Assembly: GCA_028711875.1 (NCBI GenBank)
Contig: JAQTRJ010000164.1
Span: forward strand, 1-5,642
DNA: 5,642 nt
Source of the DNA: a bacterium
GTDB lineage: Bacteria > Electryoneota > RPQS01
Direction: 5' to 3'
The position numbers were made by a program, and so were the translations under genes. The notes under the pieces are model-generated. The model ran no database searches, had not been told where the DNA came from, and saw nothing but the letters and a program-made list of their open reading frames with translations. Of the stretch, positions 1 through 5,642 are shown in pieces. Numbering within the stretch: position 1 is the stretch's first letter; every line of letters begins with the position of its first letter.

Positions 1-1559
1 CTGCAATACTCTTCTTCAATCTCGGCGTAGGCCGCGTCCATCGCCAGCTCGCCCTTGGCGAACATCTTGAGGACCTGCGCCGCCGCCGCGCCGCCCTGAG
101 CCACTGTGTCGGGAATGTCCTTCGGACCCTGACAACATCCGGCCAGGAACACGCCATCCGTGGTCGTCGAAACCGGCGCGAGCTTGGGATGGGCCTCGAT
201 AAACCAGCCGTCGGCCCCGCGCGAGATGTTGAACTTGCGCGCGACGTCCGCGGCGTCGGGCCGGGCTTCGAGAGCCGTGCACAGCACCACCATGTCCACC
301 GGAATCTCGCGGTACTTGCCGATCAGCGTGTCCTCGCAGCGCACGAGCAGGTTGCCCTCGTCGCGATAGTCCGGCGGCGCGGAAACGACCTCCGCACCCT
401 TGCCGCGCACCACGTGAACGCCTTCGTCGAGCAAGCGCTGATAAAATTCCTCGTAGCCCTTGCCGAACGTGCGCATGTCAATGTACAGCTGATAGACCTC
501 GGCGTTGGTTTTCTCTTTCACCAAATGGGCGAACTTGAGCGCGTACATGCAGCAGACGCGGCTGCAATAACGGTGATGCTGCTCGTCGCGGCTGCCGATG
601 CAGTGGAAAATCGCGATCGAACGCGGCTCGCTGCCGTTCTCGGTCACGATCTTGCCGTTGGTTGGGCTGGCCGCGTTGTTCATCTGCTCGAATTCGAGCG
701 AGGTCAGCACGTTCGGATAAGTCCCGTAGCCGAACTGCTTCATCGGCGCGGGATCGAAATCGGCGAAGCCGGTGGCCATCACCACCGCGCCCACGTCGAA
801 TTCCTCGATCTCGTCCTTGGCGTCGAAGTGGATGCAGTCCTTCGGGCAGACCTTCGCGCACAACATGCATCCGCCGGTCTTCATGTGGATGCACTGATTC
901 GTGTGAATGAGCGGCACGTTGGGGATCGCCTGCCGGAACGGAATGCGGATCGCCGCGTTCGGCCCCAGCATCAGCTCGCTGTGCAGAATGCGCCCTTCAA
1001 TGTCGGTCATCTTGATGTGCCCGGTCGGGCAGTAGCGGGCGCAAGCGCCGCACAAAATACAGTCGTCGCTCTCGCGCATGAACGGCGTCGTGATGATCCG
1101 GTCCACGCCCCGCCCGCCGAACGCCAGCGCGTGCGCGCCGACGATCTCGTCGCAGATGCGCACGCACAATCCGCACTTGATGCAGGTGTCTTCGCCCACG
1201 CCCCAGCGCGGCGTTTCGATGCCGAACTCGCGGGCCAGTTTTTCCAGCACCGGCACCGGCTTGCAGCGGCTCAGCAGCATCTCCAGATTCACGCGGCGGG
1301 CGTTGATCACGCGCGGCGTGTCGGTGACGATGTCCAGACCTTCCCACACCGGATAGTTGCAGGCGGTGATGATCTTCGACCACCCCCGGCCGTCGCGGGC
1401 TTCCACGGCGCAAATCCGGCACGCGGCATAGGGAGCCATGTGCTCGTAGTAGCAGAGCGTGGGAATCTCGACCCCGAGATCCCGCGCCGCCTGCAGCACG
1501 AAGGTGCCGTCTTCAACCTGAATCGGTTTGCCGTCTATGGTAATGTTGACTTTTCCCAT
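1..1559 (-). CDS. NuoG/HydA-type iron-sulfur module fused to the C-terminal half of HdrA (3' end beyond window)
   Basis: This open frame begins at an ATG at 1557-1559 and runs off the left edge after 519 full codons without a stop. Residues 1-80 form a NuoG/HydA-like [2Fe-2S] domain with C36, C47, C50 and C67. The His-Cys3 cluster loop that normally follows is missing. Two [4Fe-4S] motifs follow: C126/C129/C132/C136 and C170/C173/C177 with C167. From about residue 200 the chain reads as HdrA: IPFRQAIP, a ferredoxin motif C223...C231xxC234xxxC238P, VGAVVMATGF, HCIGSRDE, YCSRVCCMYALK, FGKGYEEFY, and the FAD-binding segment around TDGVFLAGC and GPKDIPDTVAQ (466-488). The chain is cut at C519, which should be the first cysteine of the HdrA C-terminal ferredoxin. 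The GxGxxG part of the FAD site is absent here and lies in the gene at 4095-5078. Likely role, by inference: carrying electrons between the NuoEF-like pair and the HdrA flavin/HdrB branch in a soluble complex. Automatic annotation may call it simply HdrA or FAD-dependent oxidoreductase. Confidence 0.88.
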   Translation of the reverse strand, partial: MGKVNITIDGKPIQVEDGTFVLQAARDLGVEIPTLCYYEHMAPYAACRICAVEARDGRGWSKIITACNYPVWEGLDIVTDTPRVINARRVNLEMLLSRCKPVPVLEKLAREFGIETPRWGVGEDTCIKCGLCVRICDEIVGAHALAFGGRGVDRIITTPFMRESDDCILCGACARYCPTGHIKMTDIEGRILHSELMLGPNAAIRIPFRQAIPNVPLIHTNQCIHMKTGGCMLCAKVCPKDCIHFDAKDEIEEFDVGAVVMATGFADFDPAPMKQFGYGTYPNVLTSLEFEQMNNAASPTNGKIVTENGSEPRSIAIFHCIGSRDEQHHRYCSRVCCMYALKFAHLVKEKTNAEVYQLYIDMRTFGKGYEEFYQRLLDEGVHVVRGKGAEVVSAPPDYRDEGNLLVRCEDTLIGKYREIPVDMVVLCTALEARPDAADVARKFNISRGADGWFIEAHPKLAPVSTTTDGVFLAGCCQGPKDIPDTVAQGGAAAAQVLKMFAKGELAMDAAYAEIEEEYC

Positions 1560-1567
1560 GAGTCGTT

Positions 1568-1572
1568 CTCCT
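1568..1572 (-). promoter_or_regulatory. Ribosome binding site of the NuoG-HdrA fusion gene
   Basis: The minus strand reads AGGAG eight bases before the ATG at 1559. Its first two bases are the last two of the TAG stop codon of the upstream NuoF-like gene (1571-1573). This fixes the start at 1559 and suggests that ribosomes finishing the NuoF-like protein can reinitiate here. Confidence 0.75.
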
Positions 1573-3583
1573 ACGCCACCGCGGCGGTTTCACGTGGCGT
1601 AACGTGGGGTTTCCAAAGCTGCTTGGCCCGCGCCTGCACGGCGTCGCCTTCGCCCCGCTTCACGCGCTGAATGCTGTTGAAACGGCACACCTGATAACAC
1701 GCGCCGCATTGAATGCACTTCGACTGGTCAATCACGTGCAGCTCTTTCGTCTTGCCGAGGATCGCGTTCGTCGGACACGGATCGGAGCAGACGTGGCAGC
1801 CCGTGCACGTTTCGTCAATCGCGTGCGACACGAGTTCCTTGCACACGCCCGCCGGACAACGCTTGTCTTTGATGTGCGCGATGTATTCCTGACGGAAGTA
1901 GCGCAGCGTGGACAACACCGGATTGGGAGCGCTGCCGCCAAGCTGGCACAGGCTGGTGTCCATAATCACCTGCGACAGCTCCTCGAGCGTGTCAATGTCC
2001 GCCATCTCGCCCCGGCCCTCGGAAATGCGGGTGAGAATGGTCAGCATCGTGCGCAGCCCCTCGCGGCAGGGCAGACACTTGCCGCAGCTTTCGTCCTGCA
2101 GAAAGTTGATGAAATATTTCGCCACGTCCACCATGCACGAATCCTGATCCATCACGATCATCCCGCCCGAACCCATCATCGAACCGGCCTTGGCCAGTTC
2201 GTCGAAGTCCACCGGCAAATCGAGCAGGCTCTGCGCGTATTCGTCCTCGCGCACGTCGCCGTGCGCCACCAGACTCTCGTGCACGGCTTCGTCGCGCGTT
2301 TCCACCACCAGCGCCCCGCCCGATGGCCCGCCCGTCTGCACCGCCTTGAACCGCTTGCCGCTCGGACAGCCGCCGCCGATATCGTAAATCACCTCGCGCA
2401 GGGTGATCCCCATCGGCACTTCCACCAGTCCGGTGTTGTTGACCTTGCCGGTCAGCGCGAAAATCTTCGTGCCCTTCGAGCTGTCCGTGCCGATGGACGC
2501 GAACCAGTCCGCGCCCTTCTCGATGATCAGCGGCACGTTGGCCCAAGTTTCCACGTTATTCAGCGTGGACGGCTTGTCCCACAGGCCGGCGTCCACGGTA
2601 TGAATGTATTTGGCGCGCGGCTCGCCGATCTTGCCTTCCAGCGACGCCATGAGCGCGGTGGATTCCCCGCACACAAACGCGCCGCCCCCGCGCGAGACTT
2701 CGATGTCGAAATCGAAGCCGCTGCCGAGAATGTTCTTCCCGAGCAGCCCGTGCTCGCGCGCCGCCTTGATCGCGACGGACAAATTGGTGACGGCCAGCGG
2801 GTATTCGTTGCGCACGTACACGTAGCCGTCATGGCTGCCGATCGCATACGCGCCGATAATCATCCCTTCGATCACCGAGTGCGGATTCCCTTCGAGTAGC
2901 GAGCGGTTCATGAACGCGCCGGGATCGCCCTCGTCGGCGTTGCAGATCACGTATTTCGGCTCGCCCTTCGCCTTGCGGCAGCTCGCCCACTTCTTCCCGG
3001 TGGGAAAACCGCCGCCGCCGCGCCCGCGCAGCCCCGACTTCTTGATCTCTTCGATCAGCTGCTCCGGCGTCATGCGTAACGCTTTCGGCAGCGCCGAATA
3101 ACCGCCCAGCACGATGTAATCGCCGATCGCCGTGGGATCCATGTGTCCGTTCTTGCCGAAAATCAGCCGCATCTGCTTCTTATAGAACGGAATCTCCCGC
3201 TCGTGGGGAATCACCTGCTTGGTCTGCGGATCCTTGTAGAGCAGCTTGTTGACCAGCTTGCCGCCCTTGATCGTCTGATCCACGATCAGCTTCACGTCGC
3301 GCGGCTTTACCTTCTGATAGAAAATCTCGTCGGGATGAATCACCACCAGCGGCCCGCGCTCGCAGAAGCCGTGACAGCCCGTGAGCCGAAGTTCGACGAT
3401 GCTCTCCAGCCGGCCCTCTTTCAATTCCTCGCGGAACGCGTTCGCCACCGCCTCGCAGCCGCAGGCCAGACAACCCGTGCCCGCGCAAATCGTGACGATG
3501 GTCTTATTGCCCTGACGCCGCTCAATCAGCCGCTTGCGCAGCGCGTCGAGTTGGGCGGGCGATGTGAGTGTCTGCGGTGTCAT
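1571..3583 (-). CDS. nuoF: NuoF/HydB-type NAD(P)H-oxidising FMN iron-sulfur subunit
   Basis: This 670-residue protein has the long HydB/HndC layout rather than the shorter complex I NuoF layout. Domains in order: a thioredoxin-like [2Fe-2S] domain (C33, C38, C70, C74, with GTGC and [11 protein letters not shown]); the FMN/NADH-binding fold with [16 protein letters not shown] (184-199), [11 protein letters not shown] (214-224) and [11 protein letters not shown] (299-309); an SLBB-like region; the NuoF [4Fe-4S] site SCGKCLPC (C500, C503, C506) with C546; and a C-terminal two-cluster ferredoxin (C593/C596/C599/C603 and C623/C626/C629/C633). Known relatives oxidise or reduce NAD(P)(H) at FMN and pass electrons through Fe-S clusters. 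In trimeric bifurcating hydrogenases this subunit, together with HydC, is the electron-bifurcating core. The ATG overlaps the stop of the NuoE-like gene by 4 bases. No membrane segment is visible. C41 and C43 are extra cysteines beside the first cluster. The family is certain; the partner enzyme is inferred from the hdr neighbours. Confidence 0.96.
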   Translation of the reverse strand: MTPQTLTSPAQLDALRKRLIERRQGNKTIVTICAGTGCLACGCEAVANAFREELKEGRLESIVELRLTGCHGFCERGPLVVIHPDEIFYQKVKPRDVKLIVDQTIKGGKLVNKLLYKDPQTKQVIPHEREIPFYKKQMRLIFGKNGHMDPTAIGDYIVLGGYSALPKALRMTPEQLIEEIKKSGLRGRGGGGFPTGKKWASCRKAKGEPKYVICNADEGDPGAFMNRSLLEGNPHSVIEGMIIGAYAIGSHDGYVYVRNEYPLAVTNLSVAIKAAREHGLLGKNILGSGFDFDIEVSRGGGAFVCGESTALMASLEGKIGEPRAKYIHTVDAGLWDKPSTLNNVETWANVPLIIEKGADWFASIGTDSSKGTKIFALTGKVNNTGLVEVPMGITLREVIYDIGGGCPSGKRFKAVQTGGPSGGALVVETRDEAVHESLVAHGDVREDEYAQSLLDLPVDFDELAKAGSMMGSGGMIVMDQDSCMVDVAKYFINFLQDESCGKCLPCREGLRTMLTILTRISEGRGEMADIDTLEELSQVIMDTSLCQLGGSAPNPVLSTLRYFRQEYIAHIKDKRCPAGVCKELVSHAIDETCTGCHVCSDPCPTNAILGKTKELHVIDQSKCIQCGACYQVCRFNSIQRVKRGEGDAVQARAKQLWKPHVTPRETAAVA

Positions 3584-4098
3584 GCTTCTTCCTCCAGCGG
3601 CGTGTGGGCGGGCCGGACTCCGCGCAGGTCATCGAGAGCCTTGTTCAGCTTGGCGACGGTCATGTTGCCGTGGTACTTGTCGTCCATCGTCACCAGCGGA
3701 CCCAGCGCGCACGCGCCGAGACAATTGACCGTCTCGAAACTGATCTCCCCGTCCCGCGTGGTCTCGCCGGCCTTGATCCCCAACGACCGCTCCAGATTGT
3801 CCACGATCACCGGCGCCTGCCGAACGTGACAGGCCGTGCCGGTGCAGACGCAAATGTGATGCTTGCCCTTCGGCTTCAAACTGAACGTCTTGTAGAACGT
3901 GGCCACGCCGTAAATCTGCGCGATCGGCAGATTCATCTTCTGCGCCACCAGCTTCAGCGCTTCCACCGGCAGATAGCGAAACTGCTTCTGCACGTCCTGC
4001 AAAACCATGATCAGCGCGGTCGGCTTCGCTTCATAGTGGCTGACGATGCCGCCCACGATCTGATCCAGACTGTGATGGTTGGTCATAACGGCGCTCAT
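3580..4098 (-). CDS. nuoE: NuoE/HydC-like [2Fe-2S] thioredoxin-fold subunit
   Basis: This 172-residue protein has the normal size and layout of the NuoE/HydC family: an N-terminal helical bundle (about 10-70, including the family signature around [11 protein letters not shown], 62-72) and a thioredoxin-like domain. The [2Fe-2S] ligands are C85 and C90 (CTGTAC) and C126 and C130 (CLGAC). The family pairs with NuoF/HydB and holds one [2Fe-2S] cluster near the FMN; in bifurcating enzymes it takes part in gating electron flow. It sits directly before the NuoF-like gene with a 4-base overlap, so the two should be made together. The first ATG (4098) is chosen over the ATG four codons later because it has a strong GGAGG site at good spacing and forms the same ATGA overlap seen at the neighbouring junctions. 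Its C-terminal tail is acidic (EEEA). It is soluble and cytoplasmic as far as the sequence shows. Confidence 0.95.
   Translation of the reverse strand: MSAVMTNHHSLDQIVGGIVSHYEAKPTALIMVLQDVQKQFRYLPVEALKLVAQKMNLPIAQIYGVATFYKTFSLKPKGKHHICVCTGTACHVRQAPVIVDNLERSLGIKAGETTRDGEISFETVNCLGACALGPLVTMDDKYHGNMTVAKLNKALDDLRGVRPAHTPLEEEA
3591..3595 (-). promoter_or_regulatory. Ribosome binding site of the NuoF-like gene
   Basis: The minus strand reads GGAGG (within GGAGGAAG) seven bases before the ATG at 3583. It lies inside the end of the NuoE-like gene and supports the start that overlaps that gene's TGA. Confidence 0.75.
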
Positions 4099-5078
4099 GA
4101 ATCGGCTCCTCCTCCGCGCGGCTTCAGCGCCTGTTCAGGCATCGGCTGCGCGCCCGTGAACAGCACCAGATCGTGCTCCGGTCCGAGCGACCGCGGCCGA
4201 CGCGCCTTGAGTCGGCGCCCTTCCTTGAATACGGTGTCGCCGAGAATCAACGCCCGATCGAACGGGAACGGCTGCGCCGGACAGGCCTCGTAGCACGACC
4301 CGCAGCTGTTGCAGGTTTCCGTATCCACGAACCGCGCCTTCTTGCGAACCTTGATTTTAAAATTCCCCACGTAGCCCGACACCTCTTCCACGTCGGCGTA
4401 GGAGAGCAGCCGGATGTTCGGATGCTTGCCCACCGACACCATTTTCGGAGTGAGAATGCAGGCCGCGCAGTCGAGCGTCGGAAACGTCTTGTCAAAGCTC
4501 GCCATGTGACCGCCGATGGATTCCGTCTTCTCGACCAGAATCACTTCGTAGCCCGCGTCGGCGATCTGCAAAGCCGCTTCGATCCCCGCGATCCCCGCGC
4601 CCACGATCATCACCCGCTTGGTCACGCCGATCCGCCGCATCTCGAGCGGCTTCTGATATTTCACCCGCGCCGCCGCGCCGCGAATCAGCGCCCGCGCCTT
4701 GCTGGTCGCCGCCGCGTAATCCGTCGTCACCCAGCTCACCTGCTCGCGGATGTTCACCATCTCGAACAGATAGCGATTGAGACCGCCCCGCTCGCACGCC
4801 GCGCGGAACGTCGGTTCGTGCATCAGCGGGCTGCACGCGGCCACCACCACCCGGTCGAGCTTGTGCTCTTTAATGTCGTTGATGATCAGTTCCTGACCCG
4901 GCTCGGAACACATGAACTTGTAATCCCGCGCGACCACCACCTCGGGAAACTCGCCCATCTGCTTGGCGATCTGCACCACGTCCACCATCTTGGCGATGTT
5001 GGTTCCGCAGTGACAGACGTACACTCCGATCCGGCAGGTCGGGGGTTTGCCGTTGCCCCTGGCTTGCGTGTCGTTCAT
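4095..5078 (-). CDS. hdrA: HdrA-like protein, N-terminal half only
   Basis: At 327 residues this is about half the usual HdrA length of roughly 650. It has the HdrA N-terminal Fe-S domain (GVYVCHCGTNI with C22/C24, C57 in FMCSEPG, C82 in AACSPLMHEPTF). It then has the dinucleotide-binding start of the FAD domain (VGAGIAGIEAA, 159-169, with the acidic E183 at the end of the second strand), GGHMASFDKTFPTLDC, C207, ILTPKM, VEEVSGYVGNFKIKVRKK, and the first motif of the inserted ferredoxin, C256/C259/C262/C266P. There the HdrA similarity stops. The last 60 residues are an unrecognised tail with a basic patch (about 282-294). The second ferredoxin motif and the rest of the FAD domain are in the gene at 1-1559. 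It is a separate gene with its own ATG, ribosome binding site and TGA, overlapping its neighbours by 4 bases on both sides. In full-length relatives the FAD can bifurcate electrons; here the site would have to be completed by the partner chain (inference). Confidence 0.92.
   Translation of the reverse strand: MNDTQARGNGKPPTCRIGVYVCHCGTNIAKMVDVVQIAKQMGEFPEVVVARDYKFMCSEPGQELIINDIKEHKLDRVVVAACSPLMHEPTFRAACERGGLNRYLFEMVNIREQVSWVTTDYAAATSKARALIRGAAARVKYQKPLEMRRIGVTKRVMIVGAGIAGIEAALQIADAGYEVILVEKTESIGGHMASFDKTFPTLDCAACILTPKMVSVGKHPNIRLLSYADVEEVSGYVGNFKIKVRKKARFVDTETCNSCGSCYEACPAQPFPFDRALILGDTVFKEGRRLKARRPRSLGPEHDLVLFTGAQPMPEQALKPRGGGADS
4106..4115 (-). promoter_or_regulatory. Ribosome binding site of the NuoE-like gene
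   Basis: The minus strand reads GGAGGAGGAG ending seven bases before the ATG at 4098. It decides between this ATG and the in-frame ATG at 4086, which would be too far away (about 19 bases). Confidence 0.75.
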
Positions 5079-5642
5079 GCCGCCGCCTCCACCGCTTTTT
5101 TCGCTTTCAACTTGGGATTCGTCAGCGGAATCAACAGCGAATCCAGCCCCAGCTTTTTCGGTTCGATCCCCAGCGCGAGTCCCACGAGCTGCGTGAAATA
5201 GACGATCGGCAGATGATGCTTCGCGCCGAACCGTTCATTGATTTTCGACTGATACGCCTCGAGATTCATCTGGCACAGCGGACAAAGCGTGACGATGACG
5301 TCCGCCCCGTTCTCTTCCGCCGCGCTCAGCAAACGGTGGTTGAGATCGAGCGCCACGTCCTCGAACGTCGTCATCAACATCCCGCCGCAGCAGCGCACCT
5401 TGCACGGATAGTTCACCACGTCGCCGCCCAAGCCGCGCAGCAGATCGTCCATGGTCGTCGGATCGTCGAGATCGTCGAAGTGATAGACCGGGCGAACGAT
5501 CTGGCAGCCGTAGTACGGCGCGATCTTCAGCCCCTCGAACAGATACGAACTCTGCTCCGCGATCTTCTTGATCCCGATCGAATTTACCAGAATATCCAGC
5601 GGGTGCCGGACTTCCACCGGCTTGTCATAGACCAGATGGGCC
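5075..5642 (-). CDS. hdrB: Heterodisulfide reductase subunit B-like protein, C-terminal part (5' end beyond window)
   Basis: The frame is open to the right edge and shows 188 codons before a TGA at 5075-5077. HdrB proteins are usually about 290-300 residues, so roughly 100 residues with the first CCG domain are missing. The visible part holds the second CCG domain: C46 in APYYGCQIVRP, C84-C85 in RCCGGM, and C120/C123 in LCPLCQMN (numbering from the first full codon at 5641). It continues into the typical YFTQLVGLALGIEPKKLGLD ending. In known HdrB the paired CCG domains bind two non-cubane [4Fe-4S] clusters, where the disulfide substrate is reduced. The substrate here is unknown; in bacteria without coenzyme M/B it would be another disulfide or thiol carrier. 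The GTG at 5617 is not the real start because HdrB-like sequence continues upstream of it. The gene overlaps the HdrA N-half gene by 4 bases; hdrC would be expected just upstream, outside the window. Confidence 0.93.
   Translation of the reverse strand, partial: AHLVYDKPVEVRHPLDILVNSIGIKKIAEQSSYLFEGLKIAPYYGCQIVRPVYHFDDLDDPTTMDDLLRGLGGDVVNYPCKVRCCGGMLMTTFEDVALDLNHRLLSAAEENGADVIVTLCPLCQMNLEAYQSKINERFGAKHHLPIVYFTQLVGLALGIEPKKLGLDSLLIPLTNPKLKAKKAVEAAA
5086..5090 (-). promoter_or_regulatory. Ribosome binding site of the HdrA N-half gene
   Basis: The minus strand reads GGAGG seven bases before the ATG at 5078, within the last codons of the HdrB-like gene. It supports the start that forms the ATGA overlap. 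Confidence 0.72.

Noticed and set aside
1..1559. [FeFe]-hydrogenase large subunit (HydA)
   Set aside because: The N-terminal cluster chain is HydA-like, but the visible C-terminal part shows HdrA motifs and no H-cluster motifs.
189..1670. Long plus-strand open frame of 493 codons
   Set aside because: It lies opposite well-supported genes and its translation is rich in Arg, Ala and His with no recognisable motif, as expected for an antisense shadow in GC-rich DNA.
1604..2899. Plus-strand open frame of 431 codons
   Set aside because: It is fully antisense to the conserved NuoF-like gene, whose motifs all read on the minus strand; no family features are visible.
1571..4098. Respiratory complex I (nuoEF of a nuo operon)
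   Set aside because: The NuoF-like protein has the extra N-terminal thioredoxin-like domain and C-terminal double ferredoxin of HydB/HndC types, and the neighbours are hdr genes, not membrane nuo subunits.
4095..4280. A frameshift that truncates HdrA near the ferredoxin motif
   Set aside because: Neither alternative minus-strand frame shows the expected HdrA continuation, the gene ends in a proper ATGA overlap with nuoE, and the missing half is found elsewhere in the operon.
4173..5201. Plus-strand open frame of 342 codons
   Set aside because: It is antisense to the HdrA N-half, with a His/Arg-rich, motif-free translation.
5075..5617. A complete small HdrB starting at the GTG at 5617
   Set aside because: The frame stays open to the window edge and the residues before the GTG continue a plausible HdrB sequence. 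A start here would also remove the first CCG domain, so the gene is better read as cut by the edge.

Overview
The window holds five genes, all on the minus strand and packed into one operon with no non-coding stretch longer than about 11 bases. Transcription runs from high to low coordinates: the C-terminal part of an HdrB-like disulfide reductase subunit (cut by the right edge), an HdrA-like protein holding only the N-terminal half of HdrA, a NuoE/HydC-like [2Fe-2S] protein, a HydB/HndC-type NuoF flavoprotein, and a large iron-sulfur flavoprotein cut by the left edge. The first three junctions are 4-base ATGA overlaps. The fourth is an 11-base gap whose Shine-Dalgarno overlaps the preceding stop codon. 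Every start that lies inside the window has a purine-rich ribosome binding site.

The content points to a strictly anaerobic bacterium. The genes are GC-rich, with clear Shine-Dalgarno sites, and the NADH-dehydrogenase-type modules resemble those of bacterial electron-bifurcating hydrogenases and heterodisulfide-reductase-like complexes. The exact phylum cannot be read from this sequence.

The most striking point is how HdrA is arranged. A normal HdrA is one chain: an N-terminal Fe-S domain, a thioredoxin-reductase-like FAD domain interrupted by a ferredoxin insert, and a C-terminal ferredoxin. Here the chain appears to be divided between two genes that are not neighbours. One gene (4095-5078) carries the N-terminal domain, the GxGxxG dinucleotide motif and the first cysteine motif of the inserted ferredoxin. 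The other (1-1559) carries the second cysteine motif of that ferredoxin and the rest of the FAD domain, and it runs into the C-terminal ferredoxin at the window edge. In this second gene the HdrA half is fused behind a NuoG/HydA-type N-terminal module of [2Fe-2S] plus two [4Fe-4S] motifs. That module lacks the usual His-Cys3 cluster loop.

Together the genes look like a chimera of the HydB-HydC NAD(P)H-oxidising core of trimeric [FeFe]-hydrogenases and an HdrABC complex, with the HdrA C-terminal half standing where HydA would have its H-cluster domain. A reasonable inference is a cytoplasmic NAD(H)-linked, possibly electron-bifurcating complex. It would join NAD(H), a low-potential carrier such as ferredoxin, and a thiol/disulfide or other acceptor at the CCG-type cluster of HdrB. 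HdrC and any further subunits would lie outside the window. The plus strand carries only long shadow frames caused by high GC.
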